Below are positions 1 to 4,780 of a stretch of 5,777 nt of DNA, one piece after another. Position 1 is the first letter of the stretch. Each line of letters starts with the position of its first letter. The notes under the pieces were generated by a model. That model made no database searches, had not been told where the DNA came from, and worked only from the letters and a program-made list of their open reading frames with translations. This DNA is from JBFMAE01 sp040756085 (GTDB taxonomy: Bacteria > Desulfobacterota > BSN033 > UBA1163): positions 1 to 5,777 of the forward strand of contig JBFMAE010000200.1 of NCBI GenBank assembly GCA_040756085.1. The letters run 5' to 3'. Both the position numbers and the translations under genes were made by a program.

Positions 1-10
1 ATGATTTTGT

Positions 11-89
11 GCACCCTTCCCGCCCCGTGCCGCCCGCCCCGCTTCGCGGAGCGAGGCCGGGGAAGAACGGGGCTTTGGGGGGTGCGGGG
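11..89. repeat. GC-rich imperfect palindrome
   Basis: Very GC-rich stretch that can fold back on itself. GCACCC (11-16) and GCCCCGT (22-28) on the left match ACGGGGC (67-73) and GGGTGC (80-85) on the right as inverted repeats. An inner hairpin is formed by CGCT (40-43) and AGCG (50-53). Composition differs sharply from the AT-rich DNA that follows and from the nearby genes. It looks like a REP-type intergenic palindrome. The left edge of the window cuts its context, so the full extent is unknown and a longer element cannot be excluded. Confidence 0.5.
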
Positions 90-94
90 TAAAA

Positions 95-151
95 TTTGGT
101 CATTGGATTTTTGGTTATTATTTGATTATTGGTGCTTGAACTTTGGTTATT
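95..151. repeat. AT-rich TTTGGTTATT decamer repeats
   Basis: Four copies of a decamer close to TTTGGTTATT lie at 95-104 (TTTGGTCATT), 110-119 (exact), 121-130 (TTTGATTATT) and 142-151 (exact). Spacing is irregular (15, 11 and 21 bases). The block lies just beyond the terminator of the tRNA and contains no credible gene. It could be a degenerate simple-repeat tract or a cluster of protein-binding sites; the sequence does not decide. Confidence 0.5.
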
Positions 152-152
152 A

Positions 153-197
153 ATTAAAAAGAGAGGAAGGGTATGGTGACCTCTCCTCTCTTTTTAA
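153..197 (-). terminator. Intrinsic terminator behind tRNA-Leu, probably bidirectional
   Basis: A perfect 15-bp inverted repeat joins 153-167 and 184-198 around a 16-base loop. On the minus strand the GC-containing half (TCCTCTC pairing with GAGAGGA) is followed by a run of T ending in TTTTTAAT, the form of a rho-independent terminator. It starts directly at the CCA end of the tRNA and would close the transcript from the left. The stem is flanked by an A run on one side and a T run on the other, so it could also stop plus-strand transcription. Confidence 0.8.
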
Positions 198-283
198 TGG
201 TGCCGAAGGGGGGATTTGAACCCCCACGGGGGTTACCCACCACCCCCTCAAGATGGCGTGTCTACCAATTCCACCACTTCGGC
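198..283 (-). tRNA. tRNA-Leu, anticodon GAG
   Basis: This 86-nt class II tRNA decodes CUC and CUU leucine codons. Read on the minus strand, acceptor GCCGAAG (283-277) pairs with CTTCGGC (208-202), followed by discriminator A and an encoded CCA. The D region has the usual GTGGAATTGGTAGACACG form of leucine tRNAs. Anticodon stem CCATC pairs with GGTGG around loop TTGAGGG, placing anticodon GAG at 249-247. A variable arm built on GGG/CCC follows, then T stem GGGGG/CCCCC with loop TTCAAAT. It lies 134 bases after secG in the same direction and ends against the terminator. It may be cotranscribed with secG and processed; I see no convincing promoter of its own. Confidence 0.97.
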
Positions 284-294
284 ATTTTTTAGGG

Positions 295-371
295 ACGATG
301 AACATTAAACGACGAACGATGAACGGTATATTATCTTTTTTGTTCATTGTTCATCGTCCATCGTTCATTGT
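295..371. repeat. ACGATGAAC repeat cluster forming a hairpin
   Basis: The 9-mer ACGATGAAC occurs at 295-303 and 316-324 and inverted at 349-357. A one-base variant (ACAATGAAC) occurs inverted at 342-350 and 363-371. Transcribed leftward, 355-342 can pair with 324-311 over 14 positions, with one mismatch and one G-U pair, around a 17-base loop rich in A and T. There is no U-run after the stem, so this is not an obvious terminator. It occupies most of the secG to tRNA-Leu spacer. Its role is unknown: mRNA stabilising hairpin, processing site or degenerate intergenic repeat are all possible. Confidence 0.6.
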
Positions 372-417
372 ACTAAACTGGCTTCTTAACCTTAACCTAA
401 ACCTAACACTTTTTTCA

Positions 418-744
418 TTATTTTTTCGGCTCCGGTACAGGTGCCGGAGGTTGAACCGGAATCTTCGGAGCTTCAGCTGGGGCGCTCTGAGCCGGCCTTT
501 CCTTAATGACGGTCGAAGCCTGCCTTGTGGCGCTAAAGGCCAGAAGAAGCGAAGTAATCATAAAGATTACGGCAGCGACGGTTGTCAATTTCGTCAGAAA
601 TCCCATGGCCCCGGAGCTTCCAAAGATCGTCTGACTCGCTCCTCCAAAGGCTGCCCCCATCTCTGCCCCTTTTCCCGCCTGGAGGAGAACGATCAGAATG
701 AGTGCAAAACAGACAAAGATATGAACCATTGTGATAATAGCCAT
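418..744 (-). CDS. secG: SecG, preprotein translocase subunit
   Basis: Small inner-membrane subunit of the SecYEG channel; it assists SecA-driven protein export. The 108-residue protein has the family plan: membrane segment about 4-22, a conserved cytoplasmic loop with QAGKGAEMGAAFGGASQ (22-38) and TIFGSSGA (39-46), and a second membrane segment about 51-71. The tail (72-108) is rich in Pro and Ala and ends in two lysines; such tails vary between species. The start at 744 is supported by GAGGGG nine bases upstream; an internal ATG at codon 6 is less likely. It lies 265 bases after tpiA, a common bacterial neighbour, and is followed by tRNA-Leu. It is probably read from the upstream glycolytic transcript, although the repeat-filled spacer could separate expression. 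No key region is missing. Confidence 0.95.
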   Translation of the reverse strand: MAIITMVHIFVCFALILIVLLQAGKGAEMGAAFGGASQTIFGSSGAMGFLTKLTTVAAVIFMITSLLLAFSATRQASTVIKERPAQSAPAEAPKIPVQPPAPVPEPKK

Positions 745-848
745 AAATCCAATCCCCTCAACATTATTTAGATTCTTGCTTCATTTACTGAGAATTTGTT
801 TCCTAACTCATGGACTCGATTTTCCCTCACCCTCCCCTCTCCCCCAAG

Positions 849-966
849 AGGCTGTGTCAAAAACCTATTTACGGAATGGTCATATACAATATGTTGTAGG
901 GGCTCAATTCATTGAGCCCTATTAGCGGGCTTGATATATCAAGCCCCTACAATTATGACACAGTCT
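849..966. mobile_element. 118-bp MITE-like insertion with 11-bp terminal inverted repeats
   Basis: Ends AGGCTGTGTCA (849-859) and TGACACAGTCT (956-966) are inverted repeats matching at 10 of 11 positions. They are bracketed by an exact 5-bp direct repeat, CCAAG, at 844-848 and 967-971, as expected of a target-site duplication. Excising the element with one CCAAG restores a palindrome. The element is too short to encode a transposase, and I see no transposase fragment, so a non-autonomous element mobilised in trans is the simplest reading. The responsible IS family cannot be named from this sequence alone. Confidence 0.75.
894..952. repeat. 59-bp two-hairpin palindrome inside the MITE-like element
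   Basis: Outer arms TTGTAGGGGCT (894-904) and AGCCCCTACAA (942-952) are perfect inverted repeats. Within them are two separate hairpins: GGGCTCAAT/ATTGAGCCC (900-919) and a perfect 20-bp palindrome GGGCTTGATA/TATCAAGCCC (927-946), separated by TATTAGC. The unit can fold as a three-way junction or as two tandem hairpins in DNA or RNA. It may be the structured core of the enclosing 118-bp element or a separate repeat nested in it. Confidence 0.75.
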
Positions 967-1009
967 CCAAGGGGAGATAGAGGGTTAGGGAAATTTTTAC
1001 AAATTTATA

Positions 1010-1771
1010 TCACATTTCTTTGAATCTGACAATCTTTGAAAAGGTCTCCGCTTTCAGGCTTGCCCCTCCGACCAGTGCCCCATCAATATTTTCCTGGTCC
1101 ATCAGGCCCTTGATGTTCTCCGGGGTCACACTTCCGCCGTATTGAATACGGACTGCCTCTGCCATCTTCTGGGAACAAAGTCTCTTTATTTTTTCTCGGA
1201 TGAATCGATGAACTTCCTCAGCCTGTTGAGGCGTGGCTGTCCTTCCTGTTCCAATGGCCCAAACCGGTTCGTAGGCAATGACAATACTTTTAACTTCTTT
1301 CTCTCCAAGATCTTTCAGACCATCTTCCACCTGTCTCTCGATTACTGAAAAGGTCTTTCCCCCTTCCCTTTCCTTCAATGTTTCACCGACGCAGAAGATC
1401 ACCTTCAAGCTTTGGATCAGTGCCGCCTTTATCCTTCGATTCACCGTTTCATCTGTCTCCCCGAAAAACTGACGCCTTTCGGAATGTCCGATGATCACAT
1501 ATTGACACCCCACCTCTTTGAGCATGAGAGGGGATACCTCGCCCGTATAGGCTCCCTTATCTTCATAGAAAAGGTTCTGAGCAGCAAGACGGATCGAAGA
1601 ACCTTTGAGTTCTTTCTGGACGGCGTAAAGGGCCGTGAAGGGCGGAGCAACTGCCACCTCCACTTCTTTCACTTCCGAAATCGAGGCCTTCAATTGCCTG
1701 ACGAGGTCGAGGGCTTCCTCAACCGTCTTATTCATCTTCCAGTTTCCTGCTATGAAGGGTATTCTCCCCAT
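1010..1771 (-). CDS. tpiA: Triosephosphate isomerase
   Basis: Cytoplasmic enzyme interconverting dihydroxyacetone phosphate and glyceraldehyde 3-phosphate in glycolysis and gluconeogenesis. The 253-residue protein has normal length and a complete TIM-barrel motif set: GNWKMN (9-14) with Asn10 and Lys12, GHSERR (95-100) with catalytic His96, YEPVWAIGTG (167-176) with catalytic Glu168 and the phosphate-gripping loop 6, QYGGSV (210-215) and GALVGGASL (231-239). I start at ATG 1771 because GAGGAG ends six bases upstream; an in-frame GTG immediately before it (1774) would be only three bases from that site. It lies between pgk (246-base spacer) and secG (265-base spacer) on the same strand, both spacers filled by inverted repeats. 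Probably part of the gap-pgk transcript. Nothing in the protein looks damaged. Confidence 0.97.
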   Translation of the reverse strand: MGRIPFIAGNWKMNKTVEEALDLVRQLKASISEVKEVEVAVAPPFTALYAVQKELKGSSIRLAAQNLFYEDKGAYTGEVSPLMLKEVGCQYVIIGHSERRQFFGETDETVNRRIKAALIQSLKVIFCVGETLKEREGGKTFSVIERQVEDGLKDLGEKEVKSIVIAYEPVWAIGTGRTATPQQAEEVHRFIREKIKRLCSQKMAEAVRIQYGGSVTPENIKGLMDQENIDGALVGGASLKAETFSKIVRFKEM

Positions 1772-1820
1772 CACTCTCTCCTCAGTAATATTTTAGCGCT
1801 TTCTAAGATCGTTCCCAAAG

Positions 1821-1987
1821 GACACCGGTCAGGGATGGTGGAAAAGTTTTAGAGCGGAAACCTATTACTAGACCATTCAAACGGCTTCGAGAGTATTGGA
1901 GCTTCTTGTTCACTCCCTTCGTTCTAATGCCGTAATATATATAAAAGACCGCATTCTAAAACTTTGGAATCATCTCTGACCGGTGTC
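1821..1987. repeat. ~167-bp long inverted-repeat element, copy 1 (pgk-tpiA spacer)
   Basis: Outer ends GACACCGGTCAG (1821-1832) and CTGACCGGTGTC (1976-1987) are perfect 12-bp inverted repeats. Similarity continues inward through GGATG, AAAGTTTTAGA and GCGG on the left (to 1857), matched by the right arm (1949-1975), giving arms of about 37-39 bases. The ~91-base interior is AT-rich and shows no coding potential. I find no clear flanking duplication (AAAG on the left, TATC on the right). The arms and part of the interior align with the element in the gap-pgk spacer. It begins 30 bases after the pgk stop and would form a long hairpin in an operon mRNA. A MITE-like repeat or a conserved structured RNA are both possible. 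Confidence 0.75.
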
Positions 1988-2017
1988 TATCTTATTCCAT
2001 TTCAGGGTGATAAAGTG

Positions 2018-3199
2018 TTACCTCCTCAAAGCCTCAATCCCTGGCAACTTCTTCCCTTCAAGAAATTCGAGGGATGCTCCACCTCCTGTAGAGATGTGGC
2101 TGATTTTTTCCGCCACACCTGCCTTGTTCACCGCTGCCACAGAATCTCCTCCTCCAACAATGCTGAAGGCCGGAGAGTCGGCAACAGCCCTGGCAATTGC
2201 AAACGTTCCCTGGCTGAAGGGTTCCATCTCAAAGACGCCCATGGGGCCATTCCAGACGATCGTCCTGGCCGACCTGATCTCCTCTGAAAATACCTTCACG
2301 GTTTCCGGACCGATATCGAGACAGACCCAACCCGAAGGAATCTTCTCATTCTTTACAACCTGCGTCTTAGCCTGAGCCTCCATCCGTTCGGCAGCGATGT
2401 GATCAAGGGGAAGGAGAAATTTCACCTTCCTTTCTGCCCTTTGAAGGAGATCGAGTGAGAATCCAATCTGGTCCTCCTCCACCAGTGACTTACCGACTTC
2501 ATACCCTTTTGCCTTCAGGAAGGTATAGGCCATTCCTCCTCCGACGAGGAGGGCGCTCACCTTGTCCAGAAGATTCTGGATCACCCCTATCTTGTCAGAA
2601 ACCTTTGCTCCACCAAGAATCGCCACATAAGGCTCCTGAGGGCCCACCAGGGCCTTCTCCAGGCTCTCGATCTCTTCCATCATCAAAAAACCCGCGGCCA
2701 TGGTCTTTACATATCGTGTCATTCCTTCCGTAGAAGCGTGGGCCCGATGGGCAGCACCAAAGGCATCGTTGACATAAACTTCGCAAAGAGAGGCCAGAGC
2801 CTTTGAAAAAGCCTCTTCATTCTTCTCCTCCTCCGGATGAAACCTCAGGTTTTCAAGGAGGAGTACCTCCCTCTCTCCCATTTTTTCGATCTGCTTCCGG
2901 ACCTCATCCCCCACGCAATCGCTGGCCAGAGTCACTTTCTGCCCCAGCAGTTGGGATAACTTGACAGCCACAGGTGCCAGGCTAAATTTTGGATCCCTCT
3001 TTCCTTTTGGCCTTCCCAGATGGGATGCAAGAATGGTTTTTCCACCGGCTTCGATGATAAACCGAATGGTAGGGAGGGAGAGGGCGATCCGGGTATCATC
3101 GGTCACCTCATTCCTCTCATTCAAAGGCACATTGAAATCGACGCGAATGAATACCCGTTTTCCTTTCAATTCAATTTGATCTACAGTCCGAATAGCCAT
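2018..3199 (-). CDS. pgk: Phosphoglycerate kinase
   Basis: Cytoplasmic enzyme transferring the acyl phosphate of 1,3-bisphosphoglycerate to ADP to give ATP and 3-phosphoglycerate. The 393-residue protein is of normal family length and has both domains. N-terminal substrate-binding motifs: RVDFNVP (19-25), SHLGRP (59-64), ENLRF (116-120) and HRAHAS (151-156). C-terminal nucleotide-binding motifs: GGAKVSDK (196-203), GGGMA (220-224), WNGPMGVFE (316-324), GGGDS (349-353) and STGGGA (370-375). The start at ATG 3199 is preceded by GGAG at six bases and gives the typical family N-terminus; the reading frame stays open to 3256, but that stretch is a G-rich repeat and not family-like. It lies 299 bases after gap and 246 bases before tpiA, all in one direction. 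A REP-like palindrome sits just upstream of its ribosome-binding site and could affect translation. Confidence 0.97.
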   Translation of the reverse strand: MAIRTVDQIELKGKRVFIRVDFNVPLNERNEVTDDTRIALSLPTIRFIIEAGGKTILASHLGRPKGKRDPKFSLAPVAVKLSQLLGQKVTLASDCVGDEVRKQIEKMGEREVLLLENLRFHPEEEKNEEAFSKALASLCEVYVNDAFGAAHRAHASTEGMTRYVKTMAAGFLMMEEIESLEKALVGPQEPYVAILGGAKVSDKIGVIQNLLDKVSALLVGGGMAYTFLKAKGYEVGKSLVEEDQIGFSLDLLQRAERKVKFLLPLDHIAAERMEAQAKTQVVKNEKIPSGWVCLDIGPETVKVFSEEIRSARTIVWNGPMGVFEMEPFSQGTFAIARAVADSPAFSIVGGGDSVAAVNKAGVAEKISHISTGGGASLEFLEGKKLPGIEALRR

Positions 3200-3213
3200 G
3201 AAATTCTCCGGCT

Positions 3214-3271
3214 CCCCCTCACCCCCCTGCCTACTGGTAGGTATCCCTCTCCCCAAAGGGGGAGAAGGGGG
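3214..3271. repeat. REP-like palindrome, copy B, upstream of pgk
   Basis: CCCTCTCCCC (3245-3254) faces GGGGGAGAAGGGG (3258-3270) across an AAA loop. To the left are CCCCCTCACCCCCC (3214-3227) and a small hairpin CCTAC-TG-GTAGG (3230-3241). The blocks CCCTCACCC, CCCTCTCCCC and GGGGAGA are shared with copy A in the tpiA-secG spacer, but here the small hairpin lies between the first two and the right GGGTTAGGG-like arm is missing. Read leftward, it lies about 15 bases ahead of the pgk start codon. Confidence 0.65.
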
Positions 3272-3273
3272 AA

Positions 3274-3494
3274 GTTAACCTGACAGTTGCATAAAAAATG
3301 TTGCAAAAGGCAGTTGGGTGTGCTGGGAAACCTTTACAGCGGAATCCTTTAATTTGTCGCTGCTGAGGTTCCAGACATTTTATAAAGGCCACCTCAAATG
3401 ACATGGTATATTACCCATAAAACATATTAAAGAACCGCTTGGTAAAGGTTAAGAAGCACATCCAACTGCCGATTCAATGCAACATTAAGGTTAA
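3274..3494. repeat. Long inverted-repeat element, copy 2 (gap-pgk spacer), core about 3309-3470
   Basis: The arms at 3298-3353 and 3426-3485 are imperfect inverted repeats: each reads, inward, TGTTGCA, GGCAGTTGG(G/A)TGTGCT, AACCTTTAC, AGCGG and CTTTAAT with small gaps. Shorter matches (TTAACCT at 3275-3281, AGGTTAA at 3488-3494) may extend it. The interior holds a smaller inverted pair TGAGGT (3364-3369) and ACCTCA (3391-3396). The core from GGCAG to CTGCC is 162 bp, close to the 167 bp of the element behind pgk, with which both arms align. It starts four bases after the gap stop codon. No coding potential seen. Confidence 0.75.
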
Positions 3495-3498
3495 GAGA

Positions 3499-4503
3499 TC
3501 ATTTTTTTCCAAAAAGATAAAGAAACAACTCCACCATACGGTTGGAGAAACCCCATTCGTTGTCGTACCAGGAGATAATCTTCACCATCTTCCCCCCGAT
3601 CACCTTCGTGGAGGGTCCATCTACAATGGAGGAGTGGGAGTTTCCATTGAAATCAATAGAGACCAGGGGTTCCTCACAAAAACTCAAAATCCCTTTCAAT
3701 TTGCCCTCGGCATAAGATTTTAAAATGCGGTTCACCTCTTCCGTCGTCGTCTCTTTTTTCAACTGCGCCACCAGATCGACCACTGAGACATTTGGAGTAG
3801 GAACCCGGATCGCCATCCCGTCCATTCTCCCCTTCAAAGCCGGAATGACGAGAGAGAGGGCTGTCGCAGCTCCTGTCGTCGTCGGGATCATCGACATCGC
3901 TGCTGCTCTGGCCCGGCGAAGATCCCGGTGTGGAAAATCGAGGATCACCTGATCATTCGTATAGGCATGGATAGTCGTCATCAGACCATATTCCACACCA
4001 AATTCATCTACCAATATCTTGGCAATGGGGGCGAGACAGTTGGTGGTGCAGGACCCCATGGAGAGGACGTGGTGTTTGGATGGATCGTAATCCTTTTCGT
4101 TGACTCCCAACACCAGTGAAACGTCCGGATCTTTCGATGGAGCGGAAATGACTACCTTCTTTGCTCCTGCTTCGATATGCTTGGAGCCACCCGCCCGATC
4201 CGTAAACCTCCCCGTGCTCTCCAGCACCATATCAACCCCCAAATCCCTCCAGGGAAGCTGCCCCGGATCTTTCAGGGCGAAGACCTTGATCTCTTTTCCA
4301 TCGACCCAGATCGCTTCCTTTTTCGCTTCGACCTGTGTTCCAAATTTCCCGTGCACCGAATCGTATTTCAAAAGATGGGCCAGTGTTTGTGCATCGGTGA
4401 GGTCATTGACCGCCACAAATTCTAACTCCTTCTTATTCAGACCCGCTCGAAGAACCATGCGACCAATCCGTCCAAATCCATTAATCCCTACTCTCACTGT
4501 CAT
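3499..4503 (-). CDS. gap: Glyceraldehyde-3-phosphate dehydrogenase, type I, probably NAD-dependent
   Basis: Cytoplasmic enzyme oxidising glyceraldehyde 3-phosphate to 1,3-bisphosphoglycerate with phosphate and NAD. The 334-residue protein is full length. The N-terminal Rossmann domain has GINGFGRIGR (6-15) and VNDL with Asp34, an acidic residue that favours NAD over NADP. The catalytic part has SCTTNC (151-156) with nucleophile Cys152 and TTIHAYTNDQ (176-185) with His179. DFPHRDLRRARAAA (189-202) carries a proline typical of NAD-specific enzymes, and WYDNEWG (312-318) lies near the C-terminus. I start at ATG 4503, where GGAGG is seven bases upstream; the in-frame ATG at 4509 nearly touches that site. 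It is the first gene of the leftward cluster, with a promoter candidate upstream and pgk 299 bases downstream. No sign of damage. Confidence 0.97.
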   Translation of the reverse strand: MTVRVGINGFGRIGRMVLRAGLNKKELEFVAVNDLTDAQTLAHLLKYDSVHGKFGTQVEAKKEAIWVDGKEIKVFALKDPGQLPWRDLGVDMVLESTGRFTDRAGGSKHIEAGAKKVVISAPSKDPDVSLVLGVNEKDYDPSKHHVLSMGSCTTNCLAPIAKILVDEFGVEYGLMTTIHAYTNDQVILDFPHRDLRRARAAAMSMIPTTTGAATALSLVIPALKGRMDGMAIRVPTPNVSVVDLVAQLKKETTTEEVNRILKSYAEGKLKGILSFCEEPLVSIDFNGNSHSSIVDGPSTKVIGGKMVKIISWYDNEWGFSNRMVELFLYLFGKK

Positions 4504-4529
4504 AATCATTCCTCCTTTCTCCCACTAAA

Positions 4530-4561
4530 AATATATAACTTTTTTATCCTCGCTGCGTCAA
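4530..4561 (-). promoter_or_regulatory. Candidate sigma-70 type promoter for gap and the operon
   Basis: On the minus strand TTGACG (4561-4556) resembles a -35 box. An AT-rich run follows with TATATA (4537-4532, spacer 18) or TATATT (4535-4530, spacer 20) as -10 candidates. Transcription would begin near 4523, giving a leader of about 20 bases that contains the GGAGG of gap. It is the only convincing promoter I see for the leftward cluster, so it likely drives gap-pgk-tpiA-secG. Read from sequence only. Confidence 0.55.
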
Positions 4562-4571
4562 TATTTTTTCA

Positions 4572-4641
4572 GGTTATCCGAATCCAGATAAAAAATTTTA
4601 ACATCTCGAAAGCCACCAGAGGATAGCCGACTCGGTTATCC
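4572..4641. promoter_or_regulatory. Operator-like repeats and hairpin between divergent promoters
   Basis: GGTTATCC occurs at 4572-4579 and again at 4634-4641. Its near-complement GGATAGCC is at 4621-4628, so GGATAGCCGA and TCGGTTATCC (4621-4641) form a compact inverted repeat with one mismatch. A weaker pair, TTATC/GATAA, is at 4574-4591. The position between the gap promoter and that of the rightward gene fits a regulator-binding site, but a short intergenic hairpin without function is equally possible. Confidence 0.35.
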
Positions 4642-4648
4642 TGATCTT

Positions 4649-4684
4649 CCTACCCCGTTAGGACTGGCGGGACGCCTCTCCTAC
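4649..4684. repeat. Small REP-like GC-rich motif
   Basis: CCTACC at 4649-4654 and 4679-4684 brackets a short hairpin GGCG-GGA-CGCC (4666-4676). The GTAGG-plus-GC-hairpin style recalls the GTAGGGGC palindrome at 894-952, but the arms are direct rather than inverted, so the relation is uncertain. It lies in the spacer between the divergent genes. Confidence 0.3.
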
Positions 4685-4728
4685 CATTGTTTGTCAGCTT
4701 TTCCTCAGGGTTCGGTGGATTCAGGGAC

Positions 4729-4757
4729 TTCACAAAAAGAAGGCGACCTGATATATT
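4729..4757 (+). promoter_or_regulatory. Sigma-70 type promoter for the TPR-like gene
   Basis: TTCACA (4729-4734) and TATATT (4752-4757) each differ from the sigma-70 consensus at one base and are separated by exactly 17 bases. Transcription would begin about 4764-4765. That lies inside the most upstream in-frame ATG (4760), which argues that translation starts at ATG 4781 instead. Confidence 0.65.
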
Positions 4758-4780
4758 AAATGATTAAAAGGGAAGAGGAA

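Larger units (their letters stand above)
824..990. repeat. REP-like palindrome, copy A, split by an insertion
   Basis: The left half (824-848, CCCTCACCCTCCCCTCTCCC then CCAAG) and right half (967-990, CCAAGGGGAGATAGAGGG then TTAGGG) are near-complementary. They join into one ~44-bp palindrome if 849-966 plus one CCAAG copy is removed. A related palindrome with CCCTCACCC, CCCTCTCCCC and GGGGGAGA lies before pgk at 3214-3271. Non-coding, in the tpiA-secG spacer. Confidence 0.7.

Noticed and set aside
1..153. Plus-strand frame from the ATG at position 1 to TAA at 151-153
   Set aside because: It runs through the GC-rich palindrome and the decamer repeats, yields a Pro/Arg- then Trp-rich peptide, and has no family resemblance; no upstream sequence is available to judge a ribosome-binding site.
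150..347. Minus-strand 65-codon frame over the tRNA
   Set aside because: It is the translated tRNA-Leu and its flanks; the GGIGRHA and GVQIPPSAP strings are well-known artefacts of reading tRNA genes as protein.
385..409. Telomere-like TTAACC/CTAAACC tract after secG, and a 13-base match (381-393) to the gap-pgk spacer (3445-3457, inverted)
   Set aside because: Too short and degenerate to call a repeat family; the match could be chance between similar AT-rich sequences.
253..771. Plus-strand 172-codon frame opposite secG
   Set aside because: Starts within the tRNA and runs through repeats and the complement of secG; composition is not protein-like.
820..990. CRISPR array or riboswitch in the tpiA-secG spacer
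   Set aside because: Repeats are inverted and nested rather than regularly spaced direct copies, and no known riboswitch core is recognisable; an insertion with target duplication explains the layout better.
1412..1852. Plus-strand 146-codon frame opposite tpiA
   Set aside because: Antisense shadow of the conserved tpiA coding sequence, running out into the repeat element; no recognisable protein features or ribosome-binding site.
3200..3256. Upstream extension of pgk by 19 codons
   Set aside because: Encoded by the G-rich repeat, absent from the family, and ATG 3199 has its own well-placed GGAG.
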